NCBI GenBank assembly: GCA_027257055.1
Contig: JAPVLO010000153.1
Coordinates: forward strand, 8,184,001 to 8,248,000
Reading direction: 5' to 3'
Source of the DNA: Cephalopachus bancanus
Lineage: Eukaryota; Chordata; Mammalia; Primates; Tarsiidae
DNA: 64,000 nucleotides
Part shown: piece by piece, positions 33,840 to 45,585 of the stretch
Numbering within the stretch: the first letter of the stretch is position 1
Layout: the number at the start of each line of letters is the position of its first letter
Notes under the pieces: generated by a model
What the model saw: only the letters and a program-made list of their open reading frames with translations
The model's database searches: none
What the model was told of the DNA's origin: nothing
Program-made: the position numbers and the translations under genes

Positions 33840-34130
33840 TGCAAGCAACAGTTGTCAAGTGTCTAATGTGTGTCAATCATCATACTTTTATACATTACAC
33901 TTTTATACATTATACACTTTTATACATTATACACTTTTATACATTATACATTATACACTTTTATACATTATACACTTTTATACATTATACACTTTTATAC
34001 ATTATCTTTCATTCCCATAACAGTCTTTTAAGGAGAATCCTATTGCTGTCTCCATTAGATGGTGGGTGTCTACACTCCAGTGCAAACAGCATTAGAGAAA
34101 GCCCACAATTAGGCTCCAGAACTCAATGAC
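33840..34130 (+). mobile_element. MIR-like element expanded by a 17-bp tandem repeat
   Basis: CAAGTGTCTAATGTGTGTCAA and CATTCCCATAACAGTC..TTTTAAGGAGA flank an AT-rich tandem array, consistent with a MIR whose middle expanded. Confidence 0.6.
33884..34006. repeat. Minisatellite, 17-bp unit, about 7 copies
   Basis: Unit ACTTTTATACATTATAC repeats nearly perfectly. One copy is short (15 bp) and one junction has a 7-bp extra piece at 33950-33956. Confidence 0.95.
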
Positions 34131-34599
34131 ACTTGGGAACACAAACCCCACTCAACATGTTTAGACTGGTCATTAAAAGAAGGGGTAACATTCAAATACC
34201 ACATCAATCATCCCTGCAGGTCTTGGGGGTGAAGGGCACTTTTATAGACGGAAAGAAGCAAAGCACAATTCCACTGGGCCTGAGGTCAGGCCTAGATGGC
34301 AAGATGGCCAAAAACTTTGAAAAGGTCTCCTCCCCTCCTCTCAGTCTCCTTCCTGTAGAGAGGTTAATGAGTCCTCCAGTTCTTCTTTCTCTGTCCCATT
34401 TTAGGGAATTGCCCCCAGGATACTTCCCACATAGAACCTTGGTGTCTGTACCTCTGAATTAATGCCCAGGCAGTATTTTCTCATTGGGTAGAATCTGCCA
34501 CTGAAGCCCAGGGACACACCCAACTGGCAAACCCAAGAGCTAATATTTGAACCCAAGTTGGTCTGATTTCAGACCTCTGTTCTTAATAATTTGGCTGAG

Positions 34600-34745
34600 G
34601 GAAGAAGACAAATAATCAAATGGAAAAACTTCAGTTCTAGTTGCAAATCAGCCATCACTTAATTATCTGTGTTTTTTGAGGAAGTCATTTTAACCTCTCT
34701 GTGTTTACATTTACTCCATTGTAAAGGGTGGGGATTGAGTCAAAT
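34600..34745 (+). mobile_element. MIR fragment
   Basis: AAGTCATTTTAACCTCTCTGT and CATTGTAAAGGGTGGGGATTG are MIR 3' half landmarks. Confidence 0.6.
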
Positions 34746-35434
34746 AATTTCTCATGTTTCCTCTGGCGCTAATGTTGTATTATTTTAGCCAACCTAGCTC
34801 TGATCACACCAACTACTTCTGTATTTCTGTACCAATCTATGTGTAATGTTTGTTTACAGTCAAAGTAACTTTGTAGGTGATTTCACATTACAGTAAAACT
34901 TTGATTACAAGGAATGATTTGGGAATGTGGTGACTTGTTTACATGGAATTCCTGATTCACTACAGCTTAACCAAAAGAACCTCCCTAAAAGGCAGCATAA
35001 TAATACCTCAGTTTTTCAGCATTCTTTGGGTAGCTTAATCTTACAATAATTTCACTTTTGAGCAGTAAATCTTTTATTAATCTTGGCAAATGATTCTAAG
35101 TTCTCCAGACTCAATAACAGTATATGTAACATAATTCATCATTCTTGGGGATATGGAATCACCACTAAGAGGCTCAATTACAGAACTCTACTTTAAGGGA
35201 AACTAATAGAAATGCCCTTAGATCACTAAGCCCTGAAATTGATTAATATTTATCTTCTTTCCTGATTGTCTGTATGTTTGTTTCTAAGCTGTTCGCTCTG
35301 CTGTCCCCTATGACAAAGGGAGAACTAAATCAAAAGAATCTAAACAAGAGGGGAGCCATAGCCCATTCTAAAGATAAATGTCCACGAATAAAGTGATTTA
35401 TACATCCATGCATGCACACACACACTCAATGTCT
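34746..35434. other. Intron, no feature recognised
   Basis: About 690 nt of AT-rich intron with no identifiable repeat or gene. Confidence 0.45.
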
Positions 35435-35740
35435 ATATTTAACTTTATATTGAAGTATAGCATATGTAAAGAAAACTATACATATAATTGTATAGGCTGC
35501 TAAATCTTCACAAATGAAACATTTTACCTTTACTAATCAAGATACAGAACGTGTTCAGATACCCCCCCAAGCCCTCCTCACAGCTCCTGCTAGCACCCCA
35601 GAAGTTCTTCATGAGTACCTTCTAGTTACTAAACCCCTCCCCATGTGATATTGATATTTTTTCTGCTCAAAGCCTTCTTGGATTGCCTCTAGACTGCATA
35701 CTCTATGGGTGGTTGGAATTGCAGACCATCTAATAGTGAG
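35435..35740 (-). mobile_element. L1M-type 3' fragment, minus orientation
   Basis: TTGAAGTATAGCATATGTAAA, AATCTTCACAAATGAAACA and ACCTTTACTAATCAAGATAC..AGAACGTGTTCAG are characteristic of old L1 3' UTRs. Confidence 0.6.
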
Positions 35741-36022
35741 ACATTAGTGTACGCCACTCCTGTATGTTGGTAAATGTAGTCTGAAGAATGCGAAGCGATA
35801 TCCTATGCACGACTTGGGAATTGCAGTGTTTCAGGATCTTTCCTTGGAAGGTCCATGCTCATTACAAGGCAGGAGAAGTGAGGTGTTAGGAAGCTGGGCT
35901 CAATTTCTAACCCACAATAGAAATTTTCTTAGACATTGCTTTTTAAAAGAAAACCCCTGATATCAACCTAAATTGATCTTTGATGGCTGTAACATATTTT
36001 GTTGAGAGATCCAGTTTCACAA

Positions 36023-36025
<3 letters not shown>

Positions 36026-36067
<42 letters not shown>
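36026..36067. repeat. (GT)n microsatellite
   Basis: About 20 GT units followed by GAAGAGAGAGC. Confidence 0.95.
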
Positions 36068-36068
<1 letters not shown>

Positions 36069-38379
36069 GAGAGAGCAAGAAAGATGTGTTTTTGCCCTGC
36101 CTCTCCCATTAAGTGTTTAGCTCAGATAGTGACTTTTTTCTCTATTCTAGGGACTTTCCAACTATTCTCCTGCAGAATTCTTGTGTCCTGCTGAGAAAAT
36201 AGGATAATGATAGTCTTTTCCCAATTCATTATTTCTCCTCATATATTTTACCTTAAGCTCCAGCACTTCTGCTCTTACAGTTAAAATTAACAAAGTACCA
36301 ATAATTAGAAAGAAACCAGTTCATTACATAAGGACAAATATGCTTGTGATTTTACACTGCATGCCTCTAATAACATGTTTGGTTAGTAAAACCATTCTAA
36401 TTTCATGTGATCCAATTAAAGATATTGTTTCAAGGTGTTTCTCTAAGAAGACTCTCATTTCCAGGTGTTTGATGCGTTCTGATGTCACACAAAAGCTGCT
36501 GCTCTACTTTCTGAGACACACAGGCATAGGGAGAAGTATGAAAAGCAGGAATGGAAAAAGTTGGTCATTTTAGCTATAAGTTTCCGATTCCTTTCTTGAG
36601 ATAGACAAGATCTCCACTATGTATCATTATTCCTCTCCCTGAATATGCACAGTTCCTGAGTCTGCTCTTGGAGAAAACATTCACTAAGGGTGATCTTCCA
36701 GGTCTCACTGCCCATCCAAGTCTGCCCTCTGCCTTTAGCTCAGGAGGTGGTTCTCTCACCGGCTCCATTCCATGGGCTGCCTTGTCCTTTGGCTTCTGGT
36801 TGTGTTGGGCCAATGGGAGGTGCTTACAAGAAACAGGACAAAAGGAGGAAAGAGTTCAGGGCATCATCTCCTTCATTCTGTCCCTTCCAGGCCACATGTT
36901 GGCAGTGGCTGCCTTCCTCTGTGAGGGCCACAGCTCTTCAGGTTGGCTGTCCCACAGCTACAGCTACAGCTTGCTCTAGGTTTTGGTAACTTCTTTCCCT
37001 CCTTGCCCCTTCAGACTGAGTAGAAATAGGTTTCCACTGTACTGTAACTAGTCCAGGGCTGTATTCCCAATCTTGCTGGTTTCCCTTAAGCCAATCACAC
37101 GTTTGTAAATAGTTCCTTTCTTAAACTCTCATCAATTATCCTATTTGAGGGTGCTACCTATTTCCTGCTAAGACCCAGAATGGCACCAGGGCTGTGTATT
37201 TTGTGTGTGATCATCCACAGGATGAATCGTTAGGTTCCAGTGTATGTTATTGGTCAAATATTTGTAAAGGCCAATTCAGCATTTTAAAAAAATGTTTTAA
37301 TTGCCACATTTAATTGGGTTGCTTATTTGGGCTAAAAATGCTGTAACAGGAGAATATAACTTCAATTTTATAGCATATAAGTGACTTCTCAAAAAGTTTT
37401 CTAATATGGCCTTAGGCCAAAGTAGAGATCTGTTTAAAGGGTTCAAGAATACACCTCTTCAAGGATAAGAAAAACAAGCAACTTAAATGAAAGCCAGCAC
37501 ACAGTCTAGAATCTCCCACCATGCAATAAAGAAATGCTAAAATTTAGATTTTATGCTGTAGGTTTGGTTTTGAGAGAATAAGCAACATCCTCTCAATCAC
37601 ACATATGGGTTCCCCCACACACAAGAATGCACAGACAGCTACAACAAAACCAAAATTAAAACAACAAACAAACAAACCTCATACACACCTTACCAACCCA
37701 AGGGTCCCTGAAATTTATAGAACATGATCAAGACTCTCAGAAAATATAAAACCGTATCAGCTCCTGAACCCTCCCACCATGCTGAGGCTTCATGCATTCT
37801 ACTTGATGCATACTAATGGAGTTGTTTAATTTTATCAAAATCATGACATATTACTCATTAAAGTACATGCTAGAACTGTGGTCTAAAATTGGGAAATTCA
37901 TTATAAATTCTATGGGCATATTCTGTAGAATAATAAAAGTTCTTCAGTGATTAATTAGAAGTAAAAAGGATTTACTAAAATCTCCTCTACTATGTACTGT
38001 ATATATGTACATACACTATATATGTTTTATATATATTTTAATATAAACTATATCCTATTTAAAAATCTTCAGGTTAGATTTAGAAAAAGAAGATATAAAA
38101 TAAGAAAGAATAACTACCAAGACATAGTTATTTTGATATCTACTGATCACTAATTATGATTATTATGATTATGCAAAGAATATGATCACTATCATAGAAC
38201 TTCAGTCAGAAAATTTTTACTATATAACTTGCAACACAGTTCTATAACCCGAAAGAGTTTGCAAAATCAATCACTGCATAACAGAACACCAAAATGGTCA
38301 GTGCATTGGTTTAGCTCTGTCTTCTTGTTATGAAAGGTATGTAAATACAGAAGAAATAGGCACAAATTTAGACAGTGAA
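36068..38379. other. Intron, largely unassigned
   Basis: 36700-37190 is GC-balanced; its end (CACACGTTTGTAAATAGTTC, TTAAACTCTCATCAATTATCC) resembles the tail of a dispersed element I cannot name. 37990-38060 is TATA-rich. No gene. Confidence 0.45.
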
Positions 38380-38667
38380 GCTGGGTGCGGTGGCTCATGC
38401 CTGTACTCCCAGCACTCTGGAAGGCTGAGGTGGGAGATTTGCTTGAGCCCAGGAGTTCAAGACCAGCCTTGGCAACATGGTGAGACTTTGTCTCTACAAA
38501 AAAAAAGAAAAAATTAGCTGGATGTGGTGGCATGAACCTACAGTCCCAGCTACTCAGGAGGCTGAGGAGGGAGGATCACCTGAATCTAGAAGGTCAAGAA
38601 CCTATGATCTTGCCACTGCATTCCAGCCTGGGTGACAGACTGAGACCCCGATTCAGAAAGAAAAAAA
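38380..38667 (+). mobile_element. Alu with target-site duplication
   Basis: GCTGGGTGCGGTGGCTCATG through GAGACCCCGATTCAG and A tail. TTAGACAGTGAA at 38368-38379 and 38671-38682. Confidence 0.92.
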
Positions 38668-38682
38668 AAATTAGACAGTGAA

Positions 38683-39140
38683 ATGGTTTTGTCAACAGTC
38701 CCCTATATAGATGGTCCTCTTTCTTTATCATGGGAGCACTTATATGGTCAACCTAGATATCTTACACTTGAACAACCAACTACCAACAAAAAACTGGGTC
38801 ATTTTGTTTATTCCTCTTGGAGAAAAAGCTGCTGGAAGTAGAAACTCTGCCTCCTTTCTCTCTCATTCCCCTGCTCCATGCCTAGAAGCAGCTGTCAATA
38901 CACTGGACTGAGGAGTAAATACACTGGACTAAAAGGACAGGTAGGAAAACTACATTGTTGTTATTTCTTTTGTGTATTTAATTTGGATATCCAGTCATCC
39001 TAAGGCTTTAACCTTAGGAAATCTGGTCTGTATTCCAAATGTCCGTGATTTTGAGCTATTCAACAAAGCTTCCAATGTAACAGCTTTATTAGAGCTTAGA
39101 TGAGGGACAAAATCAGAAAGTCCAATGAGAAAGTACAGCA
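38683..39140. other. Intron, no feature recognised
   Basis: Unique-looking intron, no repeat named. Confidence 0.45.
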
Positions 39141-39265
39141 AGAAGCATGGTATTAGAGAGTCCTTTAAGGACTTGGACTCACTAGGCTTGAACCTGCACT
39201 TTGCCATTTATTAGTCTCTGTATCTCAGTTTCTATATCAGTAACGGGCTGTGAGGAATAATGAAT
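39140..39265 (+). mobile_element. MIR fragment
   Basis: AGGACTTGGACTCACTAGGC, TTTGCCATTTATTAGTCTC and ATCTCAGTTTCTATATCAG match the MIR core order. Confidence 0.65.
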
Positions 39266-39450
39266 GATGTGTAAAAAGCAAACAGTGAAGTATGAAGTAA
39301 TCACACAAAAAAGCCACCTTTTTGTTTTTTTGGTGCCACAACAGAAGGCAAGCCACCAATGATTGTGACATGTTGCTTAATTTTAAAAACTGCCTCAATG
39401 CTCAGAAAGGACTAACAGAAGTGAAATCATAACTATCAATGCTTAAAAAA

Positions 39451-39512
39451 AATGGAGAGAGAGAAAGGAGGAGGAGAAGGGGAGGAGGAAAAGAGGAGGA
39501 GGGGGGGGAAAG
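39451..39512. repeat. Polypurine (GGA/GAGA) tract
   Basis: About 60 nt of uninterrupted A/G dominated by GGAGGA and GAGAGA, ending in G9. Confidence 0.95.
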
Positions 39513-40340
39513 CTATTGAATGTATTGAATGGAAACTTGGGAACAGGGTCACAGACAAAACCCATCAAGACCAGCCTCGTCTAAAGCTCACACTTGAGCA
39601 GCTAACATTCTGGCACCTTTCACGGAAGTGGTAATCCCCAAAGCAGGGTTTGGCAGCAGCAGGTCATTAACATTTAGCCTCTGAATGTGAACCAGAAGCA
39701 CAGCCAATTTTTAATCAGATACTCAAGTGGAAAGTTAGGTTTTGCTGGGTGGAAAAATATGGCTAGTCAGTGACAGAACCTGGATGTGTAGGTGGCGGTG
39801 AGATTTCCCTTCTTAACCAGTGACTGACAAATGTAGACAATGGTGGCAGTCCAGGTGCCTGATGGGCTCGGCCACCCTATCTGGATGGCAAGCAGGCATC
39901 TGTGGGGTCAGCTCAGGCTTAGGAAGCAGATGGTGCCCGAGGCTAGCACATGACTAATTAAGAGCATGGTTTGTGCCCTCTGATGGCCTGTGTCCTGGAT
40001 AGCTGGCAACTCTCTAAATAAAGAGAGTTTGCAGATTATGCTTAGCATGGGGGGAGGGGAAGTTAGTAGTTTGATTAAAATTTACCTGCCACTCCCTTTT
40101 AAGCATACACAGTATTCTTGACAGTGTCAATTCCTAGAACTAACTCAAGTATGGTATAATTTTGATATTTTTACAGTTGTAGTTTTACAAGTACTGCTAC
40201 TTCTATAGCTAAATATATTCATTCACGTATTCACTATGATACTAGAGTATCTATATGTGAGACACTGTTCTAAGCACTGCAAAAAGGTGGTGAATAAAAC
40301 AAAGTTCCTGCCTTTATGTAGTTCAGCTTTTAGTGGAGAA
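39513..40340. other. Intron, no feature recognised
   Basis: About 830 nt; 39820-40000 is somewhat GC-rich. No gene or repeat identified. Confidence 0.45.
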
Positions 40341-40344
40341 CTAA

Positions 40345-40575
40345 AGATAACCAGTAGTGATTTTTGCACCCTTTCCACCCTTGGACATTTGGCAATGTCC
40401 AGAGATATTTTTGATTAACTGGGAGTTGGGGAGAGGAGGGAGACTCTACTGGCATCTAAAGTATAGAGGCCAGAAATGCTGTTGACCATCCTACAATGCA
40501 CAGGACAGTCCCCCGGAACAAAAACTGTCTGTCAAGTCCAAAATATCAGCAGTGCCCAGGTTAAGAAACCCTGAG
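40345..40575 (+). mobile_element. MER20 DNA-transposon relic
   Basis: GGACATTTGGCAATGTCCAG, CATCCTACAATGCACAGGAC and GTGCCCAGGTTAAGAAACCC follow MER20 in order. Confidence 0.85.
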
Positions 40576-40598
40576 ATCAACCATTAAAAGCAATGTAT

Positions 40599-40885
40599 GG
40601 CCGGGCACAGTGGCACACACCTATAATCTCAGCACTTTGAGAGAACTGCCTGAGCCCATGGGTTCAAGACCAGCCTGGGTAAATGGACAGACCTCATCTC
40701 TACAATAAATAAAAAAAATTAATACTGGGTGTGGTGGCAGGTGCTTGTAATTCCAGATACTTGGAAGGCTGAGGCAGAAGGATCACCTGAGCCCAGCAGG
40801 TCGAGGCTGTGGTGGCCGTGAGTGCGCCACTGCACTCCAGCCTGGGTGACAGAGTGAGATGCCAACTCAAAAAAAAAAAAAAAAA
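40599..40885 (+). mobile_element. Alu with a left-arm deletion
   Basis: GGCCGGGCACAGTGGCACAC through GAGATGCCAACTC. About 20 nt are missing between CACTTTGAGAG and AACTGCCTGAG. AAAAGCAATGTAT (40586-40598) recurs imperfectly after the tail. Confidence 0.92.
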
Positions 40886-40959
40886 GAGCAATGCATATGC
40901 TAAAAATAACTCTATAAAAACAAATTAAAGACTAAAAAACCAAAATGAGCAGAATTTAA

Positions 40960-41600
40960 TCTTTTTATTGAGTGATAATCCACATATCATAAAAATCACC
41001 ATTTAAAAATGTACAATTCAGTTGTTTTTAATATATTCACAGTGAGGCAATCAACCTCATTATCTAATTCTAGAACATTTTCATCACACTAAAAAACATC
41101 CCTGTATCCATTAGTAGCTCCTCTCCATTTCCCTGTCTCCCCAGGTCCCTGGCAACTACCCATGTACTATTTGTCTCTATGGATTAGCCTATTCTGGACA
41201 TTTTCTAAAGAAGGGATCATACAATACGTGATCCTTTGTGTCTGGCTTCATTTAGCATGTTTTCAAGGTTGTAGTATGCATACAGTACTTTCTGACTTCC
41301 TTAGTAACATGCCACTAAATAAAAATACCACATTTTGTTTATTCATTGGTTAATGGACATTTGGGTTGTTTCTACTTTGAGTTATTATTACTCTTCAAAC
41401 ATTCGTGTACAATTGGTTGTGTAGACACATGTTTTCAATTCTAGTGAACTGAGTGAAATTAGAGTGGAAGTGCTGAGTCATATGGTAACTTTAACTTTCT
41501 GAGGAACTGCTAAACTTTTCTAAAGCTGCTGCACCATTTTATATCTCTATCAACAACATATTGAGGGTTGCAATTTCGCCACATGCTAGCCAAGGTTTGT
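40960..41600 (-). mobile_element. L1M-type 3' fragment, minus orientation
   Basis: TGTACAATTCAGTTGTTTTTA, CTAGAACATTTTCATCACAC, GGTTAATGGACATTTGGGTTG and CTTTCTGAGGAACTGCTAAAC are reverse-complement L1 landmarks. Confidence 0.75.
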
Positions 41601-41807
41601 TATTCTCTTGAATTTTAATTTAAGAGATGAGAATTTTAATTACGACCTAAAATATCCAGAGGCAAACATTTAGGTCTTTCTTAATGAGCCCTCTGAGGTA
41701 GTTATTTGAGTTAATTATTAGCTGAAATTTCCCCTTAAAGTAATATAAAAGAGTCAATTTAAAACAAATTAGGAACATCCTTCAGCTTTGTCTCTACATA
41801 AACTTTT

Positions 41808-42106
41808 ATTTATTTATTTTTTGAGTCAGAGTCCCACTCTGTTGCACAGGCTGGAGTGCAGTGGCACACTCACAGCTACCACAGCCTTGACCTTCTAGAC
41901 TCAGGTGATCCTTCTGCCTCAGCCTTCCAAGTAGCTGGAACTACAGGCATATGCCACCACACCCAGTTAATTTTTTTTTTTTAATTGTAGAGACGAGGTC
42001 TCATTCACTTGCCCAGGATGGTCTCGAACCCCTGGGCTCAGGCAATCCTCTCTCCTCCGCCTTTCAAAGTGCTGGGATTACAGGTTTGAGCCACCGCGCC
42101 CATCAG
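41808..42106 (-). mobile_element. Alu, minus orientation
   Basis: TTTTTTGAGTCAGAGTCCCAC through GAGCCACCGCGCCCATC. Confidence 0.9.
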
Positions 42107-42117
42107 TTTTTACTTCT

Positions 42118-42352
42118 TTTTTTTGTCTTATTTTCTTTCCTTTTTTTTTCTTTTTTCTTTTAAAGATGTGGGGTACAATTCAGGGTTAGGTATACAAATG
42201 TTCATTTTGCAGGTATCCTTGTTGATGAAATGTGCCCTCCCTCCCCGAATTCCCACTACTGCCAATCCCAACCCCTCCACACTCCCCCTCCAGCAGTTTC
42301 CCACTACCGCCAATCCTTTTCTTACAGTATTATGATAATTGTTTAAGGATGC
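42118..42352 (-). mobile_element. Short L1 3'-end insertion, minus orientation
   Basis: T-rich tail, GATGTGGGGTACAATTCAGG, GTATACAAATGTTCATTTTGC, then CTTACAGTATTATGATAATTG. TTTTACTTCT flanks it (42108-42117, 42353-42362). It is a second copy of the same L1 3' UTR seen at 26671-27428. Confidence 0.8.
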
Positions 42353-42539
42353 TTTTACTTCTAATTAAAAAGTTGGTTTTTCCATTCAAAGACAAGAAAT
42401 GTCATTCAAAAGTCCATGCAGCAACACATTTTATGAGAGATTTTGTGTGCTTATTTGTTTATCTCTTTATACAAGTCAAGAATTTAGTGGAGGTGGGAGG
42501 AATACACAAATCTCTTATCCATTTCCTATCCCAAGGCCC

Positions 42540-42785
42540 AGTGACAGGGACAGTGGTCAGTGCCAGGGATAGCAAGGTACTATCACATCCTGATGTAGCT
42601 AAAGTGATAGCACGTCAACAACATATGTCTTGGCACTGAAAGAGGGGTCTGTGGACCAGGAACTTGTTTGCAATATGGGCTCTGGCTCTACCCCAGACCT
42701 ACTGAATCAAAAACTGCACTTGCAAGTGCCCCAGCTGATTTTGTGTACGCATGGCAGTTTGAGCAGCATGGCTCTAAACAAAGGA
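42540..42785 (+). mobile_element. MER5-like DNA-transposon relic
   Basis: GGGGTCTGTGGACCAGGAAC, CAGACCTACTGAATCAAAAAC and GTTTGAGCAGCATGGCTC recall MER5/hAT non-autonomous elements. Diverged, assignment tentative. Confidence 0.45.
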
Positions 42786-42833
42786 CAGGTTAAAAACTCA
42801 CATCATCATTTTTCTCTTAAAATTTAAAAATGT

Positions 42834-43138
42834 GAGCCGAGCACGGTGGCTCATGCCCATAATCCCAGCACTTTGGGAGGCTAAGGCGAGAGGATTGCCT
42901 GAACCCAGGGTTCAAGACCAATCTGGGCAACTTGGCGAGACCTCATTTCTACAATACATCAAAAAAATTAGCTGGGTGTGGTGGCGCATACCTGTAGTTC
43001 CAGCTACTTGGAAAGCTGAAGCTGAAGGATCGCCTGAGCCCAGCAGGTCAAGGCTGCAATGGCCGTGAGAGTACCACTGCACTCCAGTCTGGGTGTCACA
43101 GTGAGACTCCAACTCAAATAAATAAATAAATAAATAAA
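42834..43138 (+). mobile_element. Alu with an (AAAT)n tail
   Basis: AGCCGAGCACGGTGGCTCATG through GACTCCAACTC; the tail is now an AAAT microsatellite (43117-43137). AAATTTAAAA.ATGT flanks both sides. Confidence 0.92.
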
Positions 43139-43144
43139 AATTTA

Positions 43145-44700
43145 AAATGTTTTAAATTGACACAAAATATTCTGCATATTATAGGGTACATGTGCATGTT
43201 TGTCATATGTAATGGCCAGGTCAGAATATGCGGAGTATCCATCACCTTGATTTTTTTTTTTTGAGTTGGAGTCTCACCCTGTCACCCAGAGTGAGAATGG
43301 CCTCGGACCTGAGGGCTCAGGCAATTCTCTCACCTCAGCCTCCTAAAGTGCTGGGATCATAGATATGAGCTACTGTGCCCGGCCCATCACCTTGAATATG
43401 TATCATTCCCATCTATTAGTAATATTTTAAGTCCTCTCTTCTAGCTACTTGGCAACGTACAATGCATTGTTGCTAACCATAGTCACGCTACTCTGCTACT
43501 AAATATTGGAGTCTATTTGTTCTATCTAACTGTATGTTTGCATCTACTAACCAGCTTTTCTTTATCCTCCTTCCCCTTCCACCCACACACCCTTTTCAGG
43601 CTCTGGTATCTATCATCCTATTCTTTGACTCCATAAGATCAGTTTTTATTTCTTTAAATTACCACATATGAGTGAAAACATGTGGTACTTGTCCTTCTGT
43701 GCCTGCCTTATTTCACTTATAATGACCCCCAGTTCCATCCACTTTGCTGCAAATGACAGGATTTCATTCTCTTTTATGATCGAATAGTATTCCACATTTT
43801 ATCTATTTGCCAATTGGGCATTTAGTTTGTTTGCATATCTTTGGTACTGTGAATACAGTACAGGTATCCCTTTTACATACTGACTTCTTTTCCTTTGGAT
43901 ATATGCCCAGTAGTGAGATTGCTGGATCCTATGGTAGAGTTTTATGTATTTTTAATTTTGGGGAAAACTCTCTACTATTTTCTATAGTGGTTGTACCAAT
44001 TTGCATTCCCACCAACAATGTATAGAATTCCATTCTCTTTAAATTCTCACCTGCATCTGTTCTTTTTTGTCTTTTTAATAATAATAGGTAAGATGATAGT
44101 TTACTGTGGTTTTCATTTAATAATAATGGGTAAGATGATAGCTCACTGTGGTTTTCATTTGCATTTCCCTAATGGTTAGTGATGTTGAGTATTTTCCATA
44201 TATTTGTTGGCCATCTGTATGTCTTCTTTTGAGAAATGTATACTCATGTACTTAGGCCACTTTTTAATGAGTTTTTTTTTTTTTTTATTGTTGAGTTGTT
44301 TGAGTTCCATGTATATTCTGGATATTAGTCTCTTGTCAGATGAATAGATTGCAAATACTTTTTCCCATTTAACAGATTGTCTCTTCACTTGATTGCCTTT
44401 TTTGCTGCATATAATCTTTTTGGTTTCATATAGTCCCATTTGTTTTTGTTATAGTTGTCTGTGCTTTTGAGGTCTTAGCCACAAAATCAATGCCTAGACC
44501 AATGTCTTGTCTTATATTTAAGTCTTTAATCCAACCTGAGTAAATATATATAATATACATATATATTTATATATTTTATGTATATATTTTGAAAGCTAGG
44601 GGTCCAGTTTCATTCTTCTGCATATAGATTTCTAATTTTCTCAGCACCATTTATTGAAGAAGGTCACACCATCATTTTTTGCCAAGCCACCCACTGTTTC
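43145..44700 (-). mobile_element. L1 3' region, minus orientation, with a nested Alu
   Basis: TATGAGTGAAAACATGTGGTA, GCCCAGTAGTGAGATTGCTGG, TTGCATTCCCACCAACAATG, ATTAGTCTCTTGTCAGATGA and TTTATTGAAGAAGGTCACACC follow an L1 read backwards. A 42-nt stretch is duplicated at 44077-44160. No intact reading frame. Confidence 0.85.
43251..43383 (-). mobile_element. Internally deleted Alu with perfect target-site duplication
   Basis: T12 then GAGTTGGAGTCTCACCCTGTC jumps to GGCCTCGGACCTGAGGGCTC, so most of the right arm and linker are gone. CCATCACCTTGA at 43239-43250 and 43384-43395. Confidence 0.93.
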
Positions 44701-44948
44701 AAAGTTCTGTTGAAAACATAATCCCCTTTGCCATAAAAACAATTTTGTGGGTATGTTCTGCAAAAAAGAAATCTATGCTGTTTTACAATTCATTATAATA
44801 GGGAATGTTTAGTTTTGCTTATAAAACTCAGCTGGGGCCCTTCAACAGAGATGTAACTAAAAGGCACAAATAAGCAGCCCGAAGATTTACATAAAATGAC
44901 TTTGATCCTTTTACTGCTTATTGATATTTGGAATGTCCCTGCTTTTGT

Positions 44949-44993
44949 CACTTGGAAAGATCCCAAGGTTTCAGTACTTAAGAGTTTTGTAGT

Positions 44994-45024
<31 letters not shown>

Positions 45025-45092
45025 TGGAAAGATCCCAAGGTTTCAATACTTAAGAGTTTTGTAGTTCTCTCTCTTCTCTCTTCTCTCCCCCC
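44949..45092. repeat. 72-bp tandem duplication with a CT microsatellite
   Basis: CACTTGGAAAGATCCCAAGG starts both copies (44949, 45021). The first 52 nt differ at one base (CAGTACTT versus CAATACTT). The end of each copy is a CT run. Confidence 0.97.
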
Positions 45093-45339
45093 CCTTTTCC
45101 TCCGGTTAACTCATGGATACTTCTATTAACCTCAAACAGCAGCTGGATGGCAGCCCAAATGCATGATGGCAGAAGCAGCAGAGGCACAGTGGGGGGCCAT
45201 GTTAGGATGCTGGAAAGTGGCTCAGGAGATCCTAGAAGGTTACCAAGGCTGATCGGCTGCCTTGTTGCTGTGTGATCATGGCTACAGTACTTAATTCAGT
45301 CCTCTCACTTCTAAACCACATTTAAGGCAATTAAATAAA

Positions 45340-45560
45340 AATATCATCAATAATAAGAGCAGCTACTCTATGGAAACATTCTGCGCTAGGAGCATCTCAA
45401 GTTTTAACTTGTTACATCCTCACAACAATCCTATAGAGAGGTGGAATAAACCATTAGCACTGCCATTTTGCAGCGGAAGAAACCAAGGTATAGAGAAGTT
45501 TATTAAATTGCCCAAAGTCCCAGAAATAACAAATAGTAAAGTCCAGAGTCTAACCTAGGT
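45340..45560 (+). mobile_element. MIR
   Basis: GTTACATCCTCACAACAATCC, CATTTTGCAGCGGAAGAAAC and AAATTGCCCAAAGTCCCAG are MIR landmarks. Confidence 0.8.
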
Positions 45561-45585
45561 ATCCTGCCTCCAGAGCTGATTCTTT

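Noticed and set aside
33839..34129. Frame with repeated FIHYTLLYIIH text, and the array as a possible CRISPR
   Set aside because: It is the 17-bp minisatellite; there are no unique spacers and the genome is eukaryotic.
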